Below the pieces are notes generated by a model that was given only the letters and a program-made list of their open reading frames with translations, ran no database searches and was not told the origin of the DNA. Shown piece after piece: positions 30,342 through 38,870 of a DNA stretch of 64,000 nt (the stretch's first letter is position 1; each line of letters opens with the position of its first letter). Source of the DNA: Leishmania mexicana MHOM/GT/2001/U1103 (taxonomy: Eukaryota > Euglenozoa > Kinetoplastea > Trypanosomatida > Trypanosomatidae); contig NC_018319.1 in the NCBI RefSeq assembly GCF_000234665.1, positions 372,001 to 436,000 of the forward strand, read 5' to 3'. The position numbers were made by a program, and so were the translations under genes.

Positions 30342-31421
30342 TCACGACTTGCGGTTCATCACCATCGACAGCGCGCTCTCAAGTGCGTCGCGCGCGGGCG
30401 AGGGGTGCAACTTGTGCAGCGACTCCAACCCAAGCCGGCAGTGCTCGTCCGCGCGGTGCATGGCCTCGGCCACCGCACCTTCCTTTTCCACTGCCTCCAG
30501 GCAGAACTTCGCGTCGCCCGGCTCAGCGAAGCGGCGGCACACCATCTCCTTCACCGTCGCGTTGCGCTGCGCCACGAGAAGCACCGGAATCGTCGCGATG
30601 CCCTCCTTCATGTCCACCAGCTTCGGCTTCCCCAGCATCTTCTCGTCGCCGGTGATGTCAAGGCAGTCGTCGAGGATCTGGAAGGCGATGCCAAGGTGCT
30701 TGCCAAAGTCGAAGGCCGTCTGCTCCAGCGCTTCATTGCCCGGGTCCGCCAGCACCGCCGTGGAGGCGAGCGAGTTGGCGATGAGCGACGCCGTCTTGCA
30801 GAAGCTTTTCTGCTCATAGCGCGGGATGTCGAAGCAGCCGTCCATCTGAATAAGCTCACCAGATGTCAGTTCCTCCAGCGCGGTCGTCATGAGAATGACG
30901 ATGCGTGGCACCTGCAGCGTGGCAATGTAGAAGGACGCGCGGGCCAGTATGTAGTCACCGGCGAGCACGGCACGCTTTGTGTCGTAGACTTTGTGTAATG
31001 CGGGGCGTCCGCGACGCGTGTCGGTCTTGTCGATGACGTCGTCATGCACCAGCGAAGCTGTATGGATGAGCTCCGTGACCTCCGCCAGCCGTAAGAATGG
31101 CAGGATGGTGCCCGGCGTCACCTCGTCCAGCGGCCCGATCGGCTCCTCGAGGAGACGTGCACTCACGTCGAGCGGCAGCATCGCATGTGCCATGAGCACC
31201 ACCAGCGCCGGACGCATCAGCTTGCCGCCGGCAGCCAGCACATACTTGCCGGCATGGTCCAGCACCTCGTTGTTCGTGTTGGTCACGAGTGACTGAATGT
31301 GCTCCTTGATGGCGGTGACCTCGCGGCTTACTAAGGCGAAGGAGCGACCCTCCACCGCGAGCGCCTTGCTGCCCTGCCTCTGCGCCGCGACGCACAGCCG
31401 CGCCAGAGAACGCTGCACCAT
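30342..31421 (-). CDS. Long-chain trans-polyprenyl (solanesyl) diphosphate synthase
   Basis: A complete 359-residue protein. The all-alpha isoprenyl diphosphate synthase signatures are present: GGKLMRP (residues 66-72), the first aspartate-rich motif HDDVIDKTDTRRG (127-131 core), LAGDYILARA, and the second motif DDCLD (251-255) within GIAFQILDDCLDITGD. Residues 1-30 (MVQRSLARLCVAAQRQGSKA) are basic and fit mitochondrial targeting. The enzyme makes the side chain of ubiquinone; solanesyl (C9) specificity is taken from characterised Leishmania and Trypanosoma relatives, not from this sequence. The residues before the first motif (ELIHTASLV) are small, consistent with long-chain products. Confidence 0.92.
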   Translation of the reverse strand: MVQRSLARLCVAAQRQGSKALAVEGRSFALVSREVTAIKEHIQSLVTNTNNEVLDHAGKYVLAAGGKLMRPALVVLMAHAMLPLDVSARLLEEPIGPLDEVTPGTILPFLRLAEVTELIHTASLVHDDVIDKTDTRRGRPALHKVYDTKRAVLAGDYILARASFYIATLQVPRIVILMTTALEELTSGELIQMDGCFDIPRYEQKSFCKTASLIANSLASTAVLADPGNEALEQTAFDFGKHLGIAFQILDDCLDITGDEKMLGKPKLVDMKEGIATIPVLLVAQRNATVKEMVCRRFAEPGDAKFCLEAVEKEGAVAEAMHRADEHCRLGLESLHKLHPSPARDALESALSMVMNRKS

Positions 31422-31474
31422 TTGCGTGTCCCCTTCTCCTTCTTGCTTTGCTTTGGGGGGGGGATCTGAGTCTC

Positions 31475-31527
<53 letters not shown>

Positions 31528-32295
31528 CTGTGAGCAGAGGTGTTGCGTGATTGCTGGCCGCTTCTTTTTTTTTCTTTGGCCTGTGATTACTGATTTTTTC
31601 TTTTGGTGTGTGTGTGTGTATGCATGTGTGTATGTGTGTATGTAGAGAGAGGGAGGGGGTGGGGTGCGGTGGGGTGGGACGAGAGACACTGACCACACAG
31701 CTAGAGGCGCCGTACAGATGATGGTAAGCTGACGCACGCACAGGCACAGAGACACGGAAGGTTCACACGATGAAGCAAAGGACCGATTAGGTGCATCCAA
31801 CGCAGACAAACGTTGAAAAGACAAAACAAACCAATTAACCACAACAACAGAAAGCTGGGGAGTCATGTACATGTGTGTGTATGGACGCCGTCACGGGAAG
31901 ATGTATGGGGATGGGCGAAGAAAGGCCAGGAAGGACGGCGCAGGTGGTAGGAAGGGAGAGATGGGCAGAGCCGAGGAGGAAGGAGAAGGGGCATGGCGCC
32001 GGCTAAGCGGTGGTGGCCGTGGAGGGAAGAAGAGGAGAGAGCGGGGGGAGGAGGGGGCGGAGGGTACGCCGTGGGCTGCGGAAAGCGCCATCACCGTATC
32101 CACAGAGGGCAACTCGCTCTCCCCCCTCGCTCCCGCAGTTGTGCCTTTGCTTGAAAAGGTTGAGCTGTCCACGGCCAGACCGCGCTCAGGTCACACAGAC
32201 AGACATGCGGACACATGCACACAAACCAAGCAACACTTTGTGCATTTCCTTCACCATCAGCGCGGACACGTCGATCAAGCTTTCGCCCGCGGTCT
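31422..32295. other. Intergenic region with long GT tract
   Basis: No gene seen. Directly upstream of the prenyl synthase is a perfect (GT)n tract of about 25 units at 31476-31526. The coding strand therefore has (CA)n before the ATG, followed by a CCCCCCC-containing pyrimidine stretch (31454-31464). The rest is GA-rich on the plus strand and holds the SNW gene's 3'UTR. Confidence 0.65.
31476..31526. repeat. (GT)n microsatellite
   Basis: An uninterrupted GT dinucleotide run of 51 bases, the longest perfect one in the window, lying about 55 bases upstream of the polyprenyl synthase start codon. Confidence 0.95.
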
Positions 32296-33966
32296 TCACA
32301 GACGTTGCTTCTTCTTGACGAACTTGTTGAGCTGGAAGCTGCCGCCGTCATCGTCGTCGTCATCGTCGGCGGCACTCACCTCGTCGTCCTCGCGCAGACG
32401 AATGCCATCGTGGTGCTGCTGTTGCTGCTGCTGCTGTTCCACTTCGGCGAGTGCCTGCATCTCGCGCTGAATGCCTTCGTTGCTGATTACTGCACTCGCG
32501 AAGATGCCGCCGCGCACGGCAGGCTTCCTGCCACCGCCTACAGTGCCGTCGCCATCGTCGTCGCCGTCATCGCCGGGCACTTGTCGCCCGGGCCCCCCGA
32601 ATGGCTCTTGCTTCTCCTTCGACGATGGCGCCGCCGTGGGATCGGCCGAGGCCATAGCACCACTACCGCTCTTCGCGTACACAGAAGCCTCCTCTACGGA
32701 TCTTAGTAGCTGCTCGTCCGCCTCGAGATCCTCCACGGTGATGTTCAGCCTTGTGGCGGCCCGCTCGCGCAGTCGCTGTTGCTGCTTCGCCAGCTTTTCC
32801 TGCTCTCGCAGCTCGCGCTCAAGCCGGATTCGCTCCATTCGTTGTTCCCGTGTCTCCCGACGCTGTGCATGGGCTGCAAGCTCGGCCGCCTTCTGCTCGA
32901 GCAGCTGACGCGCCTTCTCCGCCTCCGCTGCCTCCAGCGCAGCTTGGCGGCGCTCTTCTTCCTCTGCCTTTGCCCTCTCCTTCTCTGCCAGCTCCGCAGC
33001 CACCTCCTTCGATGCCTGCTGCATCGCCAGCGCCAGGTCCATCACGGCGTCACCGATGCCGCCGTCCGGATCCAGTCGGTCATCCTGCTGCTGGGCAAGA
33101 CGCTGTTCCACCGGCACGATGAGCTTTTTACGATTCTGCCAGCTGCTCACGCAGAACGGGACCACCACCTTGCGGTTGTTCGCCGAGGCGGCGCCACCAC
33201 CACCACCAGCGCTGTGCTCAGAGACCGCCGTCAGCATTATTAACGAGGACGACGTGCTTGCAGCCAGGTCGCCGGATGCGCTGCCGCCATCACCCGCCTG
33301 CTGCCTCTTGTTGTTGTGGTTGCTGCTGCGCTCCGGCGGCCGCAGCAGCAGGGCACCTGTGAAGAGGGACTTTTTTTCCGTCGTCGGCGACCGCACAATG
33401 GGGCCTGGGTCACACGTCGCACCATCGACGCCGGTGGAGCTGCCGCCCGCCGCCGTGATCGTCAGCGTGAGCCCCTGGCTGTTCGGCTTGTTTGAGGCAG
33501 AGCGGAGACGACTCTGCACAGCGAGGCTGTGGCTATCGAACACCTCTGTTGTCTGGCGAGCAGCGGCCAGGGTTTCTTGCAGCATCTGTGCGGTGCGCGC
33601 CGTTGTCTCGTCAGCCGTTTCACCTGCAGTGGAGGGAGAGGCGGTCGTGGCAAGAGCCGAGGTGCCACACCTCAGCGCGGAAGTCGCTTGCGGGACCACC
33701 GTCAGGGCCTCCGAGGTGGCGGGTTGTAGGGGCGAGTATGCTGATGCCAGTGGGCCGCTTTGGCTGACCTGCGCGGCACCCGTGGCGCCTGGAACGCGGC
33801 GCACTGTTGCCTCCATAGGAGAACTTGTGCTTGTCGCCGCCTGGGAGACGGCCTCGGCAACGGCGGCGAGCACCATGGCGGGTGCTCGCTGCTTCCCCAT
33901 GCCGTGCGGGTACTGGATGAATGGGCAGTCCGCAAAGGACCCCCCATCGTAAGACTGAAGACTCAT
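32296..33966 (-). CDS. SNW/SKIP (Prp45-like) spliceosomal protein
   Basis: 556 residues from the ATG at 33966. The start MSLQSYDGGSFADCPFIQYP followed by HGMGKQ matches the SNW N-terminal signature (DYGDGGAFPEI...QYPLDMGRK in other eukaryotes). At about residues 265-290, VPFCVSSWQNRKKLIVPVEQ followed by RLAQQQ matches the family hallmark IPPCISNWKN...TIPLDKRLA. A charged helix rich in Glu, Arg and Ala follows (about residues 300-420), and the end FQLNKFVKKKQRL matches the family's FGLDKFL. SNW proteins join the activated spliceosome; here trans-splicing is the main task. A Ser/Thr-rich linker replaces most of the central domain. An open frame continues upstream to 34563 but lies beyond likely acceptor AGs. 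The call rests on short, well-spaced motifs. Confidence 0.82.
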   Translation of the reverse strand: MSLQSYDGGSFADCPFIQYPHGMGKQRAPAMVLAAVAEAVSQAATSTSSPMEATVRRVPGATGAAQVSQSGPLASAYSPLQPATSEALTVVPQATSALRCGTSALATTASPSTAGETADETTARTAQMLQETLAAARQTTEVFDSHSLAVQSRLRSASNKPNSQGLTLTITAAGGSSTGVDGATCDPGPIVRSPTTEKKSLFTGALLLRPPERSSNHNNKRQQAGDGGSASGDLAASTSSSLIMLTAVSEHSAGGGGGAASANNRKVVVPFCVSSWQNRKKLIVPVEQRLAQQQDDRLDPDGGIGDAVMDLALAMQQASKEVAAELAEKERAKAEEEERRQAALEAAEAEKARQLLEQKAAELAAHAQRRETREQRMERIRLERELREQEKLAKQQQRLRERAATRLNITVEDLEADEQLLRSVEEASVYAKSGSGAMASADPTAAPSSKEKQEPFGGPGRQVPGDDGDDDGDGTVGGGRKPAVRGGIFASAVISNEGIQREMQALAEVEQQQQQQQHHDGIRLREDDEVSAADDDDDDDGGSFQLNKFVKKKQRL

Positions 33967-35412
33967 CAGCGCGTGTCTGGCCTGGGCGTACTGGGCTCGG
34001 TGAAAAGCTGGCGAGGTGCCCCAAACACGGAGGCAGCGCGTGGAGGATTGGATGGAGAGAGCGCAGAGAGAGTGGGGAGGTGGAAGAGGTACAGTGGGAG
34101 ACACATCTGCAGGCGGTCGCCGTGCATCTATGTATATGTGCGGGCGTTCATGAAGTAGAGGAAGGGAAAGCTCGTCGGCGTGATCATGGGAGGAGGAGAT
34201 GCCCGATGAGCGGAGGAGGGAGGCGAGGCAGAGGAACACGGGGCAAAGACGGCTCCCCCTTCCCCTCCGCTGTTTCTCTCTGTGCTCGATGCGCCCACCA
34301 AGACGCGCCTGCCCCCCTCTCTTGCCTTCTCCTCTTCCATCGTTGCCGTCCGTCCGTGCAGAACCGTCGCGCATACGTTCCTGAACACTGACGGCTCCCC
34401 CTCCACACACCACAGGGGGGGGGCGGACGGGGGCGGATAGGTGCAACATAAAAACGGCCGCCAAGGGGAAGGGATACACACAGACAGAACACGGCTGCGA
34501 ACAGCAGATGCAGGAGAGGGGGAGAAAGCAGGCGGACATCACGAGGGGGCAGGATGAGCGCATCGCGCTGCTTTTCTACCCCTGCGTATCACTCTTCTGC
34601 TCTTGTCACTGTCTCCAGCGCCACAGCGGGATGCATACTCCTGAGAAATGAAAGAACACACAACAACAGGAAGAGATTCGGCTGTGATCCACCAGGAAGA
34701 CCGCGCATACACACACACATATATATATATACGTTTACATATATATTTATAGAGATATATATAAACGCCATAGACAGACGCAGAGACGCCAACACACGCC
34801 CGTCCTTTGCTTAGGCATACGCACACATTCTGCATCGCGAGAGGTAGGTGGGAGAGGGAGGAAGGCGCAAGCAGAGGCGGATGGTGCTGGGTGATGGGTA
34901 GGAGAGGGCAGGGTGGAATACATTACGGGAATCTTTCCCATCCAAGACAACCACCTCTTCTCCCTTCCCGCATGCGTTTTTCTGTGGTGTCTCCCCCTAT
35001 CCCAGTTTTCATGACCATCTACATCCCGTACCCGAGAGCCACAGACGATATATCTTTCTCGTCTCCACAGCACGTGCGTGTGTGTCTGTGTGTGTGTGTG
35101 TGCCCCACCGAGAGTGCCATGGCGGGGACGAGATCAACGTTCCAAAATAAAACCACACAAACCGTCCCGCAAAGACGCACACACACACACACACACACAC
35201 GCGCGCACACGGAGGGGGTTCGGTGGTGGTCGGCGGAGTCGGGGACGGTGGCCACAGTGGCATCACACCACTGTCGTTCCGATAAGGGGCACCAAGGACG
35301 CGGGGAGCCCGTCCGGGATACTTGCCCACCAATGGAGAAATATGAAAGGAGTCCGTGGGTGCCGACCAGTGACTGATCCCGGTGCGCAGGACGGGGCAGC
35401 GAGCATTGTGTC
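33967..35412. other. Intergenic region between the SKL-type TXNPx and the SNW gene
   Basis: 1.4 kb without a supported gene. A pyrimidine tract on the coding strand (plus 34060-34100, GA-rich) precedes several AG dinucleotides just before the SNW ATG. TA-rich sequence is present at 34718-34760 and CA runs at 35176-35200. This contains the 3'UTR of the TXNPx copy at 35413. Confidence 0.65.
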
Positions 35413-36012
35413 TCAAAGCTTGCTGAAGTACCCTTCAATAGATGCCTTCGGTTCTGGCTTCATTGTGGGGTCGCCCTTCTTCCAGTTGGCGGGGCACACC
35501 TCGCCGTGCTTCTCCACGAACTGAAAAGCCTCCAGCAGGCGCAGAACCTCCTCCACGTTGCGGCCCACCGGCATGTCGTTGACGGTGATCTGGCGCAGGA
35601 CGCCATGGGGGTCGATGATGAAGAGACCGCGGTAGGCCACGCCCTGTGCCTCCGCCAGCACGCCGTAGACACGAGCGATGGACTTGGTCTTGTCGGCCAG
35701 CATTGGGATCGCCATGGTGCCGAGGCCGCCCTTCTTGCGGTCCTGCAGCGTCCACTGCAGGTGCGCGTACTCGCTGTCCGTGGAGCACGCGATGACGTCG
35801 CAGTTGAGCTCGTTGAAGCGAGCCACGTTGTCGGAGAACTGAATGATCTCTGTCGGGCACACGAAGCTGAAGTCATACGGGTAGAAGAAGAGCACGACCC
35901 ACCTGCCCTTGTAGGCGGAGAGGCTGATCTTCTTGAAGCTGCCGTTGGGCATGAGCGCCATCTCCTCGAAGGCCGGCGCGGCGCAGTTGATCTTGGCGTC
36001 ACCGCAGGACAT
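35413..36012 (-). CDS. TXNPx: Tryparedoxin peroxidase (2-Cys peroxiredoxin), variant ending in SKL
   Basis: A complete 199-residue typical 2-Cys peroxiredoxin from the ATG at 36012 ([20 protein letters not shown]). Peroxidatic C52 lies in FVCPTE, resolving C173 in GEVCPANW, and R128 is present. It reduces hydroperoxides and peroxynitrite with tryparedoxin and trypanothione as electron source. Compared with the copy at 40848-41447 it has five changes: Y46 for L, S49 for T (next to the active site), T78 for M, V115 for A, and a final L199 for Q. The last change creates a C-terminal SKL, the canonical peroxisomal/glycosomal PTS1, where the other copy has SKQ. The upstream region is shared with the other copies but the downstream region is not, so the copies may be regulated differently through their 3'UTRs. 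Confidence 0.95.
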   Translation of the reverse strand: MSCGDAKINCAAPAFEEMALMPNGSFKKISLSAYKGRWVVLFFYPYDFSFVCPTEIIQFSDNVARFNELNCDVIACSTDSEYAHLQWTLQDRKKGGLGTMAIPMLADKTKSIARVYGVLAEAQGVAYRGLFIIDPHGVLRQITVNDMPVGRNVEEVLRLLEAFQFVEKHGEVCPANWKKGDPTMKPEPKASIEGYFSKL

Positions 36013-36602
36013 GGCTGACCGGTGGCTGCGAGGGGGCGCGGGGAGGGAGAGAGAAAACAATGATGGGTGTGGAGAGCGTTAGGAGAGGGGCGTGTGCGTG
36101 AGGCGAGGGCGGATATATGGGCGGTGATCCTGCGTGTGCGTGTGCGCATGTGTTATGGTTATGTTGGGGGGTGGGTGGGTGGGTGGGGTGTCGGGGCGCG
36201 TGAGAGGGTTGGGGAGGATTGGTGAGGGCGGGAACAGAGGGGCAGACGTGTGGGAGCGGGTGATGGGAGCGGCTAGCAGGGGAGATGGCTGGGCATAGCG
36301 GTCGGTGCCTTCGTGCGGCTGGGGGTTTGGCAGGGCGTGCACACACGTGCGGCTCGTCTCTCTAGTCGAGCTGGTCGCCGTGCTGCCCGTGCCGATATAG
36401 TGCTGCTGCGGCCCGCAGCAAGTGATTGGCGTGGATGTCGTCAGCAGGCCTTGCGCCGTTGGCGCTCAGCTGCCGAGCGGGGCACGCACCGCCCTGCTGT
36501 GCACGTGCCGTTCCCTGGTGTGAGAGGGGGCGTACGCGCTGCGAGAACGGAGCTAGCGGCGTCAGGGGGCAACGCGCAGGTGAGCTTACCTTGCATGTCT
36601 GG
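36013..36602. other. Spacer between small membrane-protein gene and TXNPx
   Basis: 590 bases with a (GGGT)n patch at 36168-36186 and no supported coding frame. It carries the TXNPx 5'UTR and splice acceptor and the 3'UTR of the small membrane-protein gene. The first 220 bases are shared by all three TXNPx copies. Confidence 0.7.
36026..36055 (-). promoter_or_regulatory. Spliced-leader acceptor of TXNPx (present in all copies)
   Basis: On the coding strand a C/T-rich tract (TTTTCTCTCTCCCTCCCC region) ends in CTCGCAG at 36028-36026, 14 bases before the ATG. The same layout recurs upstream of the copies at 37929 and 41447. It excludes an in-frame ATG further upstream at 36060 and supports the 199-residue start. 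Confidence 0.6.
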
Positions 36603-36953
36603 TCATCCCGATAGACGGCCCTCTCCGCGGAGGCCCTTCAGATCAAGGGGACCGCTCCGCGGTAGGTGCGCTGGCACCTCGCGCTCCAGCTCAAGCGACT
36701 TCAAGTGCGGCATCTCCCTCGTCATCGAGTACCCCAGCGACGTGGGCAGCGGCGGCGGCGCCAGCACTGGCGGGTCCGCGAAGTGCCGCGCCGTGAAGTT
36801 GTCCGTCGACCGGAACACGTACTCGACCAGCACGACGACGCTGAGGATGAAGGCGCCGTGGAAGCGCAGCGAGGCGAAGCGTGCACCACGTGCGCCACGG
36901 ATCTTGCGGTGGTCCTTGCGCTTCCACCACTGCTCCGGCCAAAACACGGTCAT
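36603..36953 (-). CDS. Small single-pass membrane protein, copy 1
   Basis: 116 residues starting MTVFWPEQWWKRKDHRKIRG. Features seen: an aromatic N-terminus, a basic stretch (residues 11-28), one hydrophobic segment (about residues 33-48, GAFILSVVVLVEYVFR), then a Pro-rich and charged C-terminal tail. This layout resembles small mitochondrial inner-membrane subunits, but I do not recognise a family. Coding status is supported by exact duplication, the position alternating with TXNPx, and the sensible start codon; the open frame continues upstream in simple sequence to 37436 and is not believed beyond the ATG at 36953. Confidence 0.7.
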   Translation of the reverse strand: MTVFWPEQWWKRKDHRKIRGARGARFASLRFHGAFILSVVVLVEYVFRSTDNFTARHFADPPVLAPPPLPTSLGYSMTREMPHLKSLELEREVPAHLPRSGPLDLKGLRGEGRLSG

Positions 36954-37792
36954 GGCCCGGGGGCGGGGGTGGCGCTGGTGGCGACGGACGTGTGCACGGG
37001 GTAGCAATGCGTGTCTGAGTGTGCGTCTGCGTGCGGGCAGTGGCCTGCGCCGTGACCGCCTCTTCTTGCGCTCGGAGGCGGAAGAGGGGGTGCGGCAGTT
37101 GAGTGCGGCTGTAGAAAGCAGCACCTGGGAGCACAAGAGCTTATTAAAGGAGTGGCGTGAAGGGAGAAGAGTACGAGGTTGGGGCATTTTGCAGTCGCGC
37201 GTGTGCATGGTGGCCGAGGGGGTTGACGTTCGGTGGTGGTGGTGGTGGTGGTGGGGTGTATGCGTGCGTGGAGGCGCGCGTACGCACATCGCGCACGAAG
37301 AGGCCGCGGCGGGCCATCCATGTGGCGCCGCATCCGAGGTACGTGCTGTGTGCTGCCGCAGGAGCCCTTGTTTCGTGGGTGCACCACCGGCTGGGGGAGG
37401 GCACGAATGAGAGGAGAGCGAAGACAAATCACGCAAAGGCAGATGAAAACGAAGAGGGATGCCGTGTAACGCACGCGTCTCCTGCGCCGAACTCCAGTAG
37501 ACATCGGCTTATGGAGAGAAGGTGGGTGGGTCTTGTGGTTGTGCTGGCGTGTCTGCAGGTTCACGGTGGTGAGTGGGTGTGTGGGTGGGTGGATGCGCAT
37601 GGACATCTTGGATGTTGCCACGGACGCACACGCTTTGGCACACCTGCCGACACGCTCAGTCTGTCGCGTACACCAGACGCTTGCACCTGTGGGTGCACGC
37701 GCCGCACATAAATATAGAAGGCATCAGAGGAAAGAAAACAGGCAAACAGAAGAACTGGGGGGAGGGGGGAGGGGGCGGGGCGGCGGCAGGAT
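36954..37792. other. Unique sequence left of the assembly gap
   Basis: From 37027 this 0.77-kb stretch has no counterpart beside the second array unit. It contains a (GGT)n run at about 37233-37253 and GGGT repeats near 37570-37592. It should be the 3'UTR of a TXNPx copy whose coding region is lost in the gap. No gene is supported. Confidence 0.6.
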
Positions 37793-37892
37793 NNNNNNNN
37801 NNNNNNNNNNNNNNNNNNNNNNNNNNNNNNNNNNNNNNNNNNNNNNNNNNNNNNNNNNNNNNNNNNNNNNNNNNNNNNNNNNNNNNNNNNNN
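37793..37892. other. Assembly gap of exactly 100 N
   Basis: A run of 100 N, the usual convention for a gap of unknown size. It truncates a TXNPx gene after its first 12 codons, so at least about 560 bases of coding sequence and perhaps further array units are missing. Confidence 0.99.
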
Positions 37893-37929
37893 GCGCGGCG
37901 CAGTTGATCTTGGCGTCACCGCAGGACAT
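37893..37929 (-). CDS. TXNPx: Tryparedoxin peroxidase, middle copy, 5' fragment at gap
   Basis: Only the first 12 codons plus one base survive ([12 protein letters not shown]), identical to the other copies, with the ATG at 37929 and the same upstream acceptor region. The rest lies in the N gap. This is an assembly truncation and not evidence of a pseudogene. Its C-terminal type (SKL or SKQ) cannot be known. Confidence 0.9.
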
Positions 37930-38519
37930 GGCTGACCGGTGGCTGCGAGGGGGCGCGGGGAGGGAGAGAGAAAACAATGATGGGTGTGGAGAGCGTTAGG
38001 AGAGGGGCGTGTGCGTGAGGCGAGGGCGGATATATGGGCGGTGATCCTGCGTGTGCGTGTGCGCATGTGTTATGGTTATGTTGGGGGGTGGGTGGGTGGG
38101 TGGGGTGTCGGGGCGCGTGAGAGGGTTGGGGAGGATTGGTGAGGGCGGGAACAGAGGGGCAGACGTGTGGGAGCGGGTGATGGGAGCGGCTAGCAGGGGA
38201 GATGGCTGGGCATAGCGGTCGGTGCCTTCGTGCGGCTGGGGGTTTGGCAGGGCGTGCACACACGTGCGGCTCGTCTCTCTAGTCGAGCTGGTCGCCGTGC
38301 TGCCCGTGCCGATATAGTGCTGCTGCGGCCCGCAGCAAGTGATTGGCGTGGATGTCGTCAGCAGGCCTTGCGCCGTTGGCGCTCAGCTGCCGAGCGGGGC
38401 ACGCACCGCCCTGCTGTGCACGTGCCGTTCCCTGGTGTGAGAGGGGGCGTACGCGCTGCGAGAACGGAGCTAGCGGCGTCAGGGGGCAACGCGCAGGTGA
38501 GCTTACCTTGCATGTCTGG
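37930..38519. other. Spacer between small membrane-protein gene copy 2 and the middle TXNPx
   Basis: Same content as 36013-36602, including the GGGT patch and the TXNPx splice acceptor. No further gene. Confidence 0.7.
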
Positions 38520-38870
38520 TCATCCCGATAGACGGCCCTCTCCGCGGAGGCCCTTCAGATCAAGGGGACCGCTCCGCGGTAGGTGCGCTGGCACCTCGCG
38601 CTCCAGCTCAAGCGACTTCAAGTGCGGCATCTCCCTCGTCATCGAGTACCCCAGCGACGTGGGCAGCGGCGGCGGCGCCAGCACTGGCGGGTCCGCGAAG
38701 TGCCGCGCCGTGAAGTTGTCCGTCGACCGGAACACGTACTCGACCAGCACGACGACGCTGAGGATGAAGGCGCCGTGGAAGCGCAGCGAGGCGAAGCGTG
38801 CACCACGTGCGCCACGGATCTTGCGGTGGTCCTTGCGCTTCCACCACTGCTCCGGCCAAAACACGGTCAT
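38520..38870 (-). CDS. Small single-pass membrane protein, copy 2
   Basis: 116 residues, identical in protein sequence to the copy at 36603-36953: aromatic and basic N-terminus, one membrane segment at about residues 33-48, and a Pro-rich tail. The region upstream of its ATG differs after 38943, so the two copies may have different splice acceptors or 5'UTRs. It lies downstream of the SKQ-type TXNPx in transcription order. Confidence 0.7.
   Translation of the reverse strand: MTVFWPEQWWKRKDHRKIRGARGARFASLRFHGAFILSVVVLVEYVFRSTDNFTARHFADPPVLAPPPLPTSLGYSMTREMPHLKSLELEREVPAHLPRSGPLDLKGLRGEGRLSG

Larger units (their letters stand above)
35976..37026. repeat. Left copy of a 1051-bp direct repeat in the TXNPx array
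   Basis: This block spans the first codons of TXNPx, its 5' region, and the whole small membrane-protein gene. By eye it is identical to 37893-38943 (offset 1917). Identity ends at 37026/38943, where the flanks diverge; the left end is cut by the assembly gap in the other copy, so the true repeat is longer. Confidence 0.93.

Noticed and set aside
36954..37436. N-terminal extension of the small membrane protein to about 277 residues
   Set aside because: The extension is His/Arg/Pro simple sequence, differs completely upstream of the second copy after 38943, and is not shared between the otherwise identical genes.
37893..37929. TXNPx pseudogene
   Set aside because: The truncation coincides with the 100-N assembly gap, so there is no evidence of gene inactivation.
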